Assembly: GCA_903882875.1 (NCBI GenBank)
Contig: CAIRYQ010000052.1
Span: 1 to 35,403 of the forward strand
Direction: 5' to 3'
DNA length: 35,403 nt
Source of the DNA: an uncultured Spartobacteria bacterium
Lineage (GTDB): Bacteria; Verrucomicrobiota; Verrucomicrobiia; Chthoniobacterales; Chthoniobacteraceae
Shown here: one piece after another, positions 8,098-17,048 of the stretch
How the letters are laid out: each line of letters starts with the position of its first letter
How positions within the stretch are numbered: the stretch's first letter is position 1
Made by a program: the position numbers and the translations under genes
Notes under the pieces: model-generated
What the model was told of the DNA's origin: nothing
The model's database searches: none
The model's input: only the letters and a program-made list of their open reading frames with translations

Positions 8098-9417
8098 CTA
8101 TAGAACTTCCTTGATAACATTCTTCGCCAGCCCGCCCTGAAAATCCTTTGGAACCGGCATCCCAATGCGGTCCACCACCGTCTTCCAGACGTCGGCAATC
8201 ATCACATCCTTCTTGATGATGTGCCCCTGATGCTTGATTCCCAAGCCCGCTCCGCCGCAGAGGATGAGCGGGAGATGGTCGCGGCCATGGCCGCCGTAGC
8301 CATTGGTCGTAGCCCAGGCGGCTATGGTATGATCGAGGAGCGTGCCATTTCCCTCTTTGACGCTCTTGAGGCGGCCAATGAAGTAAGCCCAGAACTCCAT
8401 ATAGACTTGATCCACCTTTGCCCACATCTCCAATTTTTCCGGGAGCTGGCCGTGATGGGTTAGGGAATGGTAATCGTGCGGGACCTTCGTGCGATCCTTG
8501 AAGACCGGCCCGTCCTCACCTTTCGGGAAGTGGGAGATCACCCGTGTGCTGTCCGTCTGGAGGGCGAGCACGATCACGTCAAACATGAGCTTGAGATAGT
8601 TCCTCATGCAGGTGCCGTCATCATTAGTCATCGCCAGCTTTTCCGGCGGGGCCTTTCCGAACTCGAGCGGCTCGACGGCAGGCTTGGGCTTGTCCAGCCA
8701 TGCCCGGTCTATCTTGATTCTCTCCTCAAAGTCGCGGATGGAGGTGAAATACTGATCCACGGTGGCGCGGTCGTCCTTGCCAAGCCGCTTTTCCAGCTTC
8801 CGGGCCTGATCCTTCACCCGGTCGAGAATGCTGCTGGTGTGGGCCATCTCGGTTCGCCGTCTGTTCCGTGTCTCCTCATTCTCGACACCAAACAGCCGAT
8901 CGAAAACAGCCTTGGGACTGTTTTCGGGATTGATCGGCGTCTTGTTGCGGCTCCACGAGAGCGTCGGTGTGCGGTTGTGAGCCAGCACTAGGGAAGGGAC
9001 GCGCGTCTGGCCTTCATAGAAGTCCGCGATTTGCTGATCCACCGACACCAGCTTCATCCCGTTGGTCGGGGTGTCCAGGCCGGTGAGCAGGCAGGGCTGC
9101 TGGAAGTGGCCGCCGCTGAATGCCCTCAACTCCGAGATGACCGTGCAATCGTTCTTGTATGGCTCGAGGGGCGAAAGCGTCGGCGTCATCGTGTAATTGA
9201 CGCCGGTGTCCTTGGGCATCGCGGCCTGAGCCTCGAAGAATCCCCAGTTGGAAAAATAAGCGCGCCGCGGAATTTCGCCGGGGGCCATGCTTCCCGCACT
9301 CGTGATGGACGCCGAGTTCGCACCCATCGCCTCCAGCCACGGCAGCGAGAGGGAAACCCCGGCCGCCCGCAGGAAAGTGCGGCGGTTCATCTGCCAGTTC
9401 TTGCGCTGAATGTTCAT
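8098..9417 (-). CDS. DUF1552 family twin-arginine-exported protein
   Basis: This 439-residue protein starts at ATG 9417; an alternative ATG at 9390 gives MNRRTFLRAAG directly. The N-terminus carries a twin-arginine motif (NRRTFLRAAGVSLSLPWLEA), so it is likely folded in the cytoplasm and exported by Tat. DUF1552 family features include RRAYFSNWGFFEA, RAFSGGHFQQPCLLTG, SVDQQIADFYEG and a C-terminal ATTNGYGGHGRDHLPLILCGG reminiscent of alkaline-phosphatase-like/DUF1501 proteins. It is followed 26 bp later by the DUF1592 cytochrome gene, with which it almost always occurs in Planctomycetes and Verrucomicrobia. The pair probably acts together outside the cytoplasm. The biochemical activity is unknown. 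Confidence 0.92.
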   Translation of the reverse strand: MNIQRKNWQMNRRTFLRAAGVSLSLPWLEAMGANSASITSAGSMAPGEIPRRAYFSNWGFFEAQAAMPKDTGVNYTMTPTLSPLEPYKNDCTVISELRAFSGGHFQQPCLLTGLDTPTNGMKLVSVDQQIADFYEGQTRVPSLVLAHNRTPTLSWSRNKTPINPENSPKAVFDRLFGVENEETRNRRRTEMAHTSSILDRVKDQARKLEKRLGKDDRATVDQYFTSIRDFEERIKIDRAWLDKPKPAVEPLEFGKAPPEKLAMTNDDGTCMRNYLKLMFDVIVLALQTDSTRVISHFPKGEDGPVFKDRTKVPHDYHSLTHHGQLPEKLEMWAKVDQVYMEFWAYFIGRLKSVKEGNGTLLDHTIAAWATTNGYGGHGRDHLPLILCGGAGLGIKHQGHIIKKDVMIADVWKTVVDRIGMPVPKDFQGGLAKNVIKEVL

Positions 9418-9648
9418 GATTGTCTGCTTTGGGGAGAATGTGTGGGAGTTCGGGAATTTCGGATGCGACAGTGAAGTGAGCCGCATTGAAAAGGAATCCG
9501 CCGAGGCCGGACTTCTTGGCATGTTCCAGCCCGCCAAAGCGAATGCGCTCGCCGGGGAAACTCTCGGGAATCATGAGGGGACGAATTTCACGAGAGAGCA
9601 TTTTCCGAACGCACGACTTTCTCATCCGAAGCGCCTGCTTTCGTCTGC

Positions 9649-9667
9649 GTGCGACAAATTTTCGCAC
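9649..9667. promoter_or_regulatory. candidate operator, inverted repeat GTGCGA-N7-TCGCAC
   Basis: This is a perfect 6-bp inverted repeat separated by 7 bp, lying between the divergent DUF1552 and ridA genes and about 43 bp upstream of the ridA -35. The geometry suits a dimeric regulator. There is only one copy and no regulator gene adjacent, so its role is speculative. Confidence 0.3.
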
Positions 9668-9709
9668 CAACATGAGATCTCGCACCGCACGTCATGTCGC
9701 CCGGTTTCA

Positions 9710-9737
9710 TTGACAGCCCGTCGCTCGCTGATAGTAT
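9710..9737 (+). promoter_or_regulatory. sigma70-like promoter for ridA-pyrE-secA
   Basis: TTGACA at 9710-9715 and TAGTAT at 9732-9737 are separated by 16 bp. Transcription would start near 9744, only about 9 nt before the ridA ATG at 9753, implying an almost leaderless transcript. This fits the absence of a Shine-Dalgarno sequence there. Confidence 0.55.
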
Positions 9738-9752
9738 CGCCGTCCTTTTTCC

Positions 9753-10145
9753 ATGAAACGAGCCATCACCAGTGATCGCGCACCGAAAGCGGTCGGCCCC
9801 TATTCGCAGGCCGTCGCGTTCGGCGATTTGCTGTTTTGCTCCGGGCAGATTCCGCTCGATCCTGTGTCGGGGGCAGTCGTCTCTTCGGATGTGGCGGCGC
9901 AGACTGAGCGTGTGATCGAGAACATCAAGGCCGTGCTTACTGTGAATGCGATGACGCTTGACGACGTGATCAAGACGACGGTCTTCCTCACCACGATGGA
10001 TGATTTCGCGGCGATGAACGAAGTGTATGCGCGGCATTTCGCGCAGCCGTTTCCTGCGCGATCCACGGTCGCAGTTCTTGCACTCCCACGCGGGGCGAAG
10101 GTGGAGATCGAAGTGACCGCCGCGAAACAACGGGCAAAGGCTTGA
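9753..10145 (+). CDS. ridA: RidA family 2-iminobutanoate/2-iminopropanoate deaminase
   Basis: This 130-residue protein of the YjgF/YER057c/UK114 family hydrolyses reactive enamine/imine intermediates made by PLP enzymes, releasing ammonia. Family residues are visible: GPYSQA at 15-20, SGQIP at 30-34, the substrate-carboxylate-binding arginine in ARSTVAV (R103), and E120 in VEIEVTA. Length is typical. It is the first gene of a plus-strand run with pyrE 4 nt downstream, so a shared transcript is likely. The start follows a good promoter by only a few nucleotides. Confidence 0.95.
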   Translation: MKRAITSDRAPKAVGPYSQAVAFGDLLFCSGQIPLDPVSGAVVSSDVAAQTERVIENIKAVLTVNAMTLDDVIKTTVFLTTMDDFAAMNEVYARHFAQPFPARSTVAVLALPRGAKVEIEVTAAKQRAKA

Positions 10146-10149
10146 ACTC

Positions 10150-10719
10150 ATGACTGACGACGAAATCCTTTCATTCTTCCGCCAGACGAACGCGCTCCTC
10201 GAAGGCCATTTCGTCCTGCGCTCCGGGCTGCACAGCCGGCAGTTTTTCCAATGCGCGCTTCTGTTGAAGGAGACACCGGTCGCCGCGCGCATCTGCGCGG
10301 CGCTCGCGGAGAAAGTGCGCGGCGTCGGCGCGGAAACGGTGATCTCGCCGGCGATGGGTGGCATCATCGTCGGCCATGAAATTGCGCGCGCCCTTTCGTT
10401 GCCGCACATTTTTGCGGAGAAGGAGGACGGCAAGCTCGTGCTCCGGCGCGGATTCGAGATTCGTCCGGGGCAGAAATTGATCGTTGCGGAGGATGTGGTC
10501 ACACGCGGCGGACGCGTGCAGGAGACGATTGACATCGTGCGTTCGCGCGGCGGCGTGGTCGTGGGAATCGCGGCGATCGTGGATCGTTCCGGCGGCAATC
10601 TGCCGGACTTTGGCGCGCCGTTTTTTTCGCTCATGAAGCTGAACGTCGAGACCTTCGAGGCCGACAAGCTCCCGCCCGATCTCGCGGGCACTCCCGCCAC
10701 AAAGCCCGGAAGCAAGTAG
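10150..10719 (+). CDS. pyrE: orotate phosphoribosyltransferase
   Basis: This 189-residue cytoplasmic enzyme joins orotate and PRPP to give orotidine 5'-phosphate in de novo pyrimidine synthesis. It shows [11 protein letters not shown] near the N-terminus, [17 protein letters not shown] in the middle, and the PRPP-binding loop [16 protein letters not shown] (about 114-129). In that loop the usual ThrThrGly is ThrArgGly, a mild deviation. The short form without an OMP decarboxylase domain resembles the Thermus-type PyrE. It begins 4 nt after ridA and precedes secA by 35 bp. Confidence 0.93.
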   Translation: MTDDEILSFFRQTNALLEGHFVLRSGLHSRQFFQCALLLKETPVAARICAALAEKVRGVGAETVISPAMGGIIVGHEIARALSLPHIFAEKEDGKLVLRRGFEIRPGQKLIVAEDVVTRGGRVQETIDIVRSRGGVVVGIAAIVDRSGGNLPDFGAPFFSLMKLNVETFEADKLPPDLAGTPATKPGSK

Positions 10720-10754
10720 CCCGGCACACCACTTTCACTTTTTCAAAACAACTC

Positions 10755-13700
10755 ATGAATCCAATCTCCTGGATCCTCAAAAAATTCTTCGGCTCAAAAA
10801 ACGCGCGCATGATCAAGGCGCTGAAGCCGGTCATCGCGCGCATCAACCTGCTCGAAGTGGAATTCCGCTCGCTCAGCCCGGACGCGCTGCGCGCGAAGGT
10901 CGCGAAGTGGAAGGAAGAACTGAAGCCGCTCGAATGGGCCGCGCAGCAGGAATACCTCGACAGGATCTTGCCCGAGGCGTTTGCCGCGGTGAAAAATACG
11001 GCGTGGCGGCTCACCGAGGCAAAGGCGCAGTTCACGGTGTGCGACCAGCCGATGACCTGGGCGATGGTTCACTTCGACACGCAGCTCATTGGCGGCTACT
11101 GCCTGCACAAGGGCTACGTCGCAGAAATGGCGACCGGCGAAGGCAAGACGCTCGTCGCGACGCTGCCGCTCTTTTTGAACGGCCTCACGGGACGCGGATC
11201 GCACCTCGTCACGACGAACGACTACCTCGCACGCCGCGACGCGGAATGGATGGGGCAGATCTACCAATTTCTCGGACTCACCGTCGGCATCATCCAGCAC
11301 GACCAGTCGCCGGACGAGCGCCGCGAGCAGTACCGCGCGGACATCTGCTACGGGATGAATTCGGAATTCGGCTTCGACTACCTGCGCGACAACGGCATGG
11401 CCACGAGCAAAGAGCAGCAGGTGCAACGCGGGCATTGGTTCGCCATCGTGGACGAGGTGGACTCCATTTTGATCGATGAAGCGCGCGTGCCGCTGATCAT
11501 CAGCGGGCCGGTCACGGTCTCTACGCACCAGTTCGACAAGTACAAGCCGCTCGTCGAGCAGATCGTGAGAAAGCAGGCGGCGCTCTGCAACCGCCTCGCG
11601 TCGGACGCGACGAAACTTTTTGACGAAGCCGCCAGCGAGCAAGCTGCGGGGATCGCCGCGAAAACGAAGGGTTCCGAGCTGACCAAAATGGAGGAAGCCT
11701 CGCGGATGATGGTGAAGGTGAAATGGGGCCAGCCGCTCAACAAGGGCTACCTCCGCGCAATGGAGGATCCCGAGCGCCGCAAGGCCATCGAGAAGATGGA
11801 GCTGTCGTTCTATGCCGACGTGCGCAAGGAGGAGATGTGGAAGCTGAAGGAGGAGCTGTTCTTCAACATTGACCAGCGCGCGCACGAGGCCGACCTCACC
11901 GAGCAGGGCCGCGAATTCATGAGCCCCGGCGATCCGGATGCATTCATGCTGCCGGATCTGCCCACGGCATTTGCGGAGATTGACGGCAGTGACACGCTCA
12001 CCGAGCAGCAGAAGATCGAAGCGAAGGCGAAGGCTCAGGAGCAGATGAACGTGCAGAGCGAGCGCATCCACAACATCTCGCAGCTCCTCCGTGCGTACTG
12101 CCTTTATGAAAAGGACGTCCACTACATCGTCGCCGAAGGCAAGGTGGTCATCGTGGATGAAAACACCGGGCGCACGATGCCGGGCCGCCGCTGGAGCGAC
12201 GGATTGCATCAGGCTGTCGAGGCGAAGGAGGGCGTGCAGATTGACAAGGAGACGCAGACGCTCGCGACGATCACGGTGCAGAATTATTTCCGCCTGTACA
12301 AAAAGCTCGCGGGCATGACCGGCACCGCCGAAACCGAGGCGAATGAATTCCACGACATCTACAAGCTCGATGTCGCCGTCATCCCGACGAACAAGCCGTG
12401 CATCCGCAAGGACGGCAACGATCTCATCTTCAAGACGCGCCGCGAAAAGTACAACTCTGTCGTGCAGGAAATCGGCGAGGCGCACGCAAAGGGCCAGCCG
12501 GTGCTCGTCGGCACGGCGAGTGTCGAGGCATCCGAGCTTGTCTCGCGCATGTTGCAGCGCGCAAAGATTCCGCACACGGTGCTGAACGCGCGGCACAACC
12601 AGCAGGAGGCGGAGATCATCGCGCGCGCCGGGCAGTTCGGTGCCGTCACCATTTCCACGAACATGGCGGGTCGCGGAACGGACATCAAACTCGCGCCCGG
12701 CGTGGCCGAAGTCGGCGGACTTTACGTGCTCGCCACGGAGCGGCACGAATCACGGCGCATTGATCGTCAGCTCCGCGGACGCGGCGCGCGCCAGGGCGAT
12801 CCCGGCTACTCGCGTTTCTACGTGAGCTTTGAGGACGATCTGATGCGCAACTTCGGCGCGGCCGAGCGCATGACGAAACTGATGGAGCGATTCGGCATGA
12901 AGGAAGGCGAGGCGCTCGAGCACTCGTGGCTGAACCGATCCGTCGAGACTGCGCAGAAGCGTGTCGAGCAGCGCAATTATCTCATCCGCAAACGCACGCT
13001 CGAATTCGACGATGTGATGAACAAGCAGCGCGAGGTCATCTACGGCTGGCGCAACGAGGCCATCACCACGGAAGACCCGCGCGGCCTGCTCTACGACGCG
13101 ATTGACGATCGCATCCCCGAGAAGGTGGAGGAATTTTTCCCGCAGGGCGACATGCCGCAGATTGCGGAGCTGCTGCACTGGGCCAACGTCACTTTTCCCA
13201 TCTCGGTGACGAAGGAATCCATCGAGGGCAAGTCGCTGGAGGAAATCAGCGTGCTGCTCGCCGAGCGCGTAAAAAAGGCGTACGAACTGAAGTCACAGCA
13301 CGAGGTGCCGGAGCAGATCAAAGGGCTCGAACGCTACATCACGCTCGGCGCGATTGACCGGCTGTGGCAGGAGCACCTTTACAACATGGACAGCCTGCGC
13401 GAGGGCGTCTATCTGCGCGCACACGGCCAGAAGGATCCGCTCATCGAATACAAGCAGGAAGCCTTCAAGATGTTCGGGGTGCTCATGGGCAACATCAAGG
13501 ACGAGGTGCTGGGCAATCTCTTCCGCAGCACGTCGAACATCATGGCCTTCGAGTCCTTCCTCTCGAACCTGCCGCAGTTCCTCTCCGCGCCCGATGAAAG
13601 CAGCATCGCCGGCAGCGGAGCCGAGCCGCAGCCGCAGCCCGAGGCCGAATCCGAGGTGAAAATCAATCTCCCCGCGCGCCGCGAAGCGCCGAAGGTCGGC

Positions 13701-13766
13701 CGTAACGAGCCGTGCCCGTGCGGCAGCGGCAGAAAATTCAAGGATTGCTGCGCGAAGAACGGGTAG
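10755..13766 (+). CDS. secA: preprotein translocase ATPase SecA
   Basis: This 1003-residue motor ATPase drives secretory proteins through SecYEG at the inner membrane. Walker A is ATGEGKTL at 126-133, the Walker B/DEAD-like segment is [13 protein letters not shown], and the second nucleotide-binding domain contains [13 protein letters not shown] and [14 protein letters not shown]. The C-terminus ends with a SEC-C zinc motif, [15 protein letters not shown], used for SecB and ribosome contacts. It is about 100 residues longer than E. coli SecA because of a charged insertion at about residues 260-390 within or near the preprotein cross-linking domain, as also seen in Bacteroidetes and PVC SecA. 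No Shine-Dalgarno sequence is visible before ATG 10755. Confidence 0.97.
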   Translation: MNPISWILKKFFGSKNARMIKALKPVIARINLLEVEFRSLSPDALRAKVAKWKEELKPLEWAAQQEYLDRILPEAFAAVKNTAWRLTEAKAQFTVCDQPMTWAMVHFDTQLIGGYCLHKGYVAEMATGEGKTLVATLPLFLNGLTGRGSHLVTTNDYLARRDAEWMGQIYQFLGLTVGIIQHDQSPDERREQYRADICYGMNSEFGFDYLRDNGMATSKEQQVQRGHWFAIVDEVDSILIDEARVPLIISGPVTVSTHQFDKYKPLVEQIVRKQAALCNRLASDATKLFDEAASEQAAGIAAKTKGSELTKMEEASRMMVKVKWGQPLNKGYLRAMEDPERRKAIEKMELSFYADVRKEEMWKLKEELFFNIDQRAHEADLTEQGREFMSPGDPDAFMLPDLPTAFAEIDGSDTLTEQQKIEAKAKAQEQMNVQSERIHNISQLLRAYCLYEKDVHYIVAEGKVVIVDENTGRTMPGRRWSDGLHQAVEAKEGVQIDKETQTLATITVQNYFRLYKKLAGMTGTAETEANEFHDIYKLDVAVIPTNKPCIRKDGNDLIFKTRREKYNSVVQEIGEAHAKGQPVLVGTASVEASELVSRMLQRAKIPHTVLNARHNQQEAEIIARAGQFGAVTISTNMAGRGTDIKLAPGVAEVGGLYVLATERHESRRIDRQLRGRGARQGDPGYSRFYVSFEDDLMRNFGAAERMTKLMERFGMKEGEALEHSWLNRSVETAQKRVEQRNYLIRKRTLEFDDVMNKQREVIYGWRNEAITTEDPRGLLYDAIDDRIPEKVEEFFPQGDMPQIAELLHWANVTFPISVTKESIEGKSLEEISVLLAERVKKAYELKSQHEVPEQIKGLERYITLGAIDRLWQEHLYNMDSLREGVYLRAHGQKDPLIEYKQEAFKMFGVLMGNIKDEVLGNLFRSTSNIMAFESFLSNLPQFLSAPDESSIAGSGAEPQPQPEAESEVKINLPARREAPKVGRNEPCPCGSGRKFKDCCAKNG

Positions 13767-13799
13767 GGCCGGCACTTTCCTGCGAGCGCCAGATTCTCG

Positions 13800-15095
13800 T
13801 CATAGCGTCCCCGGTTCCGCAAGGATCGCCTCCGCCGCACGCCGCGCTGCACCGCGTTCGCCGAGGCTCGCGATCACTTCACGCTGCGCGCGCTGCTGGT
13901 CCTCTCGGTTCTCGGAGCAATTAAGCAGGAGGGAAAGTTCCGCGATGATCGGCTCGGGCTGCGCCGCATCCTGCAAAAATTCGCGGATGATTTCGCGGCC
14001 CGCGAGGACGTTTGGGAGGCCGAGCCACGGGATTTTTACGAGCCGCTTGCCGACAAACCATGTGAGCCACGCGACCTTGTAGAGGATGACCATCGGCAGG
14101 CCGAAAAACGTGCTCTCCAGCGTCGCCGTGCCGCTGCACACCATGCCCGCGCCCGCGCGCTGCATGAGTTCGTGCGCGGAGCCGATCGTGATCGTGATGA
14201 AGCCCGGATCGAAAGAATACGGTTCGAGGATGCGCCGCATTTCGCCGGCGATCACCTCGCTCGCGGCGGCGGCCTCGAAACGGATTTCCTTCCACCGGAT
14301 TCCCAACTCCTCAGCAACTCGGACCATGATCGGAAAAATCCGGCGCACTTCCTTCATGCGGCTGCCGGGCAGCATGGCGATGAGCGTGATGTCGCGCCCA
14401 TCCTGCCGCATCAGTTCCCATTCCCTTTGCCGTTCCCTCTCCAACCGATCGAGTTGACTCTGCCCCTCGAACGAGAGTTCCGTCTGCGCGGGATGCTTGT
14501 GCTTTTTCGGCTGCGCGGTTTTCTCCACGCTCGCGGAGGAGTGCGGTTCAGCGGCAGACGTAGGGGCAGGTTTTGGGATTCGTTTCGCTTCGAGTGAATC
14601 GAGCAGCGGGTGGCCGACGCACACGGCGCGCAATCCGGCATCGGCATACAGCGGCAGCTCGAAGGGGAACAGGCACAGCATGAGGTCGAGGAACTTCGCC
14701 ATCTTCGGGATGCGTCCGCGATGCCACGCCCACACTTGCGGCGAGATGTAGTGGATCGTGCGCAGCTTCGGCATCCGGCGTTTCGCTTCCTTCGCGAGGC
14801 GCATGTTGAAGCCGGGGTAGTCAATCGTGATGAGCGCGTCGGGCTTCGCGGCCTCGATCTCGGCAAGCATCCGGTGGAACTGACTGCGGAAGTAGCCGTA
14901 CTTTTTCAACACGTCCCAGAGGCCCACGACGGCCTCGTCGGCCCAGTCGAAAATCGCGTCGCCTGCGAAGGCGCGCATTTCGCGTCCGCCTGCGCCGAGG
15001 AACTCGATGTCCGGGCGCATTTCGCGCAACGCGCGCATCAGCTCGACGCCGCGCGAATCCCCGCTCGCCTCGCCTGCGACGACGTAGAACTTCAT
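13800..15095 (-). CDS. lpxB: lipid-A-disaccharide synthase
   Basis: This 431-residue GT19 glycosyltransferase condenses UDP-2,3-diacylglucosamine with lipid X to make the lipid A disaccharide at the inner membrane. Motifs are GEASGD at 8-13, IDYPGFNMRLAK, YISPQVWAWHRGR at 116-128, CLFPFE at 141-146, VGHPLLD, and LPGSRMKEVRR at about 242. It carries an extra low-complexity and then charged segment at about residues 172-233 (Pro/Ser/Lys-rich, then LDRLERERQREWEL), which makes it some 50 residues longer than usual. The start at 15095 overlaps the upstream dehydrogenase stop as ATGA, so the genes are translationally coupled. It converges on secA with 33 bp between. Confidence 0.95.
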   Translation of the reverse strand: MKFYVVAGEASGDSRGVELMRALREMRPDIEFLGAGGREMRAFAGDAIFDWADEAVVGLWDVLKKYGYFRSQFHRMLAEIEAAKPDALITIDYPGFNMRLAKEAKRRMPKLRTIHYISPQVWAWHRGRIPKMAKFLDLMLCLFPFELPLYADAGLRAVCVGHPLLDSLEAKRIPKPAPTSAAEPHSSASVEKTAQPKKHKHPAQTELSFEGQSQLDRLERERQREWELMRQDGRDITLIAMLPGSRMKEVRRIFPIMVRVAEELGIRWKEIRFEAAAASEVIAGEMRRILEPYSFDPGFITITIGSAHELMQRAGAGMVCSGTATLESTFFGLPMVILYKVAWLTWFVGKRLVKIPWLGLPNVLAGREIIREFLQDAAQPEPIIAELSLLLNCSENREDQQRAQREVIASLGERGAARRAAEAILAEPGTL

Positions 15096-16111
15096 GCGGG
15101 CTTCACGTTGGCCGCTTCGATCTGCCGCGTGATTTCGAGCGCGAGTTCCAACGCCGCCGTCGCCTCGCGGCCGGAAACCTTCGGCTGCGCACCAGCGCGC
15201 GCGCATTCGACGAATGAAACCAGTTCGCGCTTCAGCGGCTCGTCTTTGTCGATGGCGACGGGCTCACGCACGATGCGCTTGCCGGCGAATTCGGTGACAA
15301 TCGTCGCATCCGTCGCGAGGCCGAAAATTTTCCCGAGGAATGTGCTCTCCTTCTCCCCTTCCCCGGCGAGCCGCAGCAGGTAGCCCTCCTGCTTTTGGTA
15401 ATCGAGCGAGAGATACGCGTCGGGCTGAAACACACGCACCTTGCGCACCTTGTCCTGACTGATGCGCGATGCGGTGATGTTCGCGACGCAACCGTTCTCG
15501 AAACGGATGCGGACGTTCGCGATGTCCTCGCGCTTGCTCAGGATCGCGACGCCCACCGCATCCACCTGCACCCACGGCGAGCGCACGAGATGCAGGATGA
15601 TTTCCAAATCGTGAATCATCACGTCTAGCACCACACCGACATCGAGGCTGCGCCCCGGATACGGCGAGAGCCGCGTGGCCTCGATGAAGCGCGGCGCGTT
15701 GAGGCGCTTCTCCAGCGCGGGCATCACGGGATTGAATCGCTCGATGTGCCCGACCTGCAGCACGAGGCCGCGTGCCTGCGCGAGCGCGCACAGTTCGCGC
15801 GCCTGCTCGGGCGTCTCGGTGAACGGCTTTTCCACGAGCACATGCTTGCCCGCTTCGAGCAGCTTCTTGGCGATTTCAAAATGCGTGACCGTCGGCGTCG
15901 CGACCGTAACCGCATCCACGAGCGGGATGAATTTCTCCAGCGAAGTCACCGGCTCCGCGCCGAACTTCGCGGCCATCTCGCGCGCCACGTCCTCGCGTGT
16001 GTCGAAGATGGCGGTGAACTTCGCGTCCGGCAGCTCGGAGAAGATGCGCGCATGGTTTTTTCCCATGCTGCCGGTGCCGATGACGCCGAGGCGGATTGCG
16101 GATTGGGCCAT
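15092..16111 (-). CDS. Gfo/Idh/MocA dehydrogenase in lpx cluster (GnnA-like?)
   Basis: This 339-residue NAD(P)-dependent dehydrogenase has an N-terminal Rossmann motif GVIGTGSMG (9-17) and the family signature VLVEKP (E94-K95-P96), followed by the C-terminal dimerisation/substrate domain (VLDVMIHDLEIILHL). It lies between lpxI (3 bp away) and lpxB (4-nt overlap), so it is almost certainly part of lipid A or LPS synthesis. GnnA, which oxidises the 3-OH of UDP-GlcNAc to allow amide-linked acyl chains in lipid A, belongs to this family and is a plausible identity. Its transaminase partner GnnB is not in this window. A nucleotide-sugar oxidoreductase of another specificity remains possible. Confidence 0.85.
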   Translation of the reverse strand: MAQSAIRLGVIGTGSMGKNHARIFSELPDAKFTAIFDTREDVAREMAAKFGAEPVTSLEKFIPLVDAVTVATPTVTHFEIAKKLLEAGKHVLVEKPFTETPEQARELCALAQARGLVLQVGHIERFNPVMPALEKRLNAPRFIEATRLSPYPGRSLDVGVVLDVMIHDLEIILHLVRSPWVQVDAVGVAILSKREDIANVRIRFENGCVANITASRISQDKVRKVRVFQPDAYLSLDYQKQEGYLLRLAGEGEKESTFLGKIFGLATDATIVTEFAGKRIVREPVAIDKDEPLKRELVSFVECARAGAQPKVSGREATAALELALEITRQIEAANVKPA

Positions 16112-16114
16112 AAA

Positions 16115-16924
16115 TCAGAGTCCGAAGATCGAGAGCTTGTGCTGCGCGGCGAGGGCGCTGACGCGGTCGCGTTCGAGGATGATCGTACGGCCCGCCTCGA
16201 CGCCGATGATGCGCACGCCGGCGTCGCGGCAGCTCTCCAGTGTCACGGGGCCGATGACGGGCACGTCGAAGCGCAGGTCCTGATCGGGCTTGCTCACTTT
16301 CACCATCACGGCATCGCCGCGGCCGAGCGCGCCGCCTCGCTTGATGCATTCGTTCGTTCCCTCGAATGCCTCGACGGCGAGCACGGTGCCGTTTTTCACG
16401 AGCACCGTCTGGCCGATGTCGAGGCGGCTGACCTCCTTCGCGATGTCGTGGCCGTAGCGCAGGTCGTCCTCCACGCGCGATTTGATCTTCGGCCCGGCGA
16501 TGAGGCCGGCGGGCGCGAGGTGATCGTCCATGAAAGTCGTCGCGGGCAGCAGCTCGACGCCGATCTTTTTCATCTCCTCGCCGATGGCGGCAAAAATCGT
16601 CTCAGCGTTGCGGCGCTTCAATCGCGCGAGGAGGAAGAGCGCTTTGAAATCGGGCCGCAGGTCGAAGAGATTTTTCGGTGCGATCTGTCCGGCCATCACC
16701 GCGTGGCGCGTGCCGCTCTTTTCGAGATACTTGAGCAGCTTCCCGAGTTGGCCCACGCGTAGCCATGCGATGTCGTCCACCTCCGGCGCGAGCCGGTCGC
16801 TCGTCTCATCCGTGAACGACGCGGCGACGATGCGCTTCACGCCCGCCTTGCGCGCGCCGCGCACCATCGCAAACGGGTAGCTTCCGTTTCCGGCGACGAT
16901 GGCGAGTGTGTCAGGGATGTCCAA
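16115..16924 (-). CDS. lpxI: UDP-2,3-diacylglucosamine diphosphatase LpxI
   Basis: This 269-residue protein of the LpxI (formerly DUF1009) family hydrolyses UDP-2,3-diacylglucosamine to lipid X, replacing LpxH. The family start LAIVAGNGSYPFAMVRGAR is clear, as are VMAGQIAPKNLFDLRPD, LPATTFMDDHLAP and KVSKPDQDLRFDVPVIGP. The last holds the aspartate (about D220) equivalent to the catalytic D225 of the Caulobacter enzyme. It is the first gene of the minus-strand lpxI-dehydrogenase-lpxB run and diverges from nuoD across 124 bp. Confidence 0.95.
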   Translation of the reverse strand: MDIPDTLAIVAGNGSYPFAMVRGARKAGVKRIVAASFTDETSDRLAPEVDDIAWLRVGQLGKLLKYLEKSGTRHAVMAGQIAPKNLFDLRPDFKALFLLARLKRRNAETIFAAIGEEMKKIGVELLPATTFMDDHLAPAGLIAGPKIKSRVEDDLRYGHDIAKEVSRLDIGQTVLVKNGTVLAVEAFEGTNECIKRGGALGRGDAVMVKVSKPDQDLRFDVPVIGPVTLESCRDAGVRIIGVEAGRTIILERDRVSALAAQHKLSIFGL

Positions 16925-17048
16925 GGCGGGCGCACGCTACGCGCTCACCACCACGCGCGGCAATTCCCAAGCGACGACGCGCAAATTGCAAAATGCCTTG
17001 CGCCACTCCCCCACCGCTCGCATCGTCGCGGGCACCAATTTTCCACAC

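Larger units (their letters stand above)
9418..9752. other. divergent intergenic region between DUF1552 and ridA operons
   Basis: No gene is seen here. It must hold promoters for both directions. Features are an inverted repeat GTGCGA-N7-TCGCAC at 9649-9667, which could be an operator, and a good sigma70-like promoter for ridA at 9710-9737. No clear minus-strand promoter was found. Confidence 0.5.

Noticed and set aside
10794-12746. Long minus-strand open frame (650 codons) opposite secA
   Set aside because: It is a GC-bias shadow of secA with His/Leu/Arg-rich low-complexity translation and no domain.
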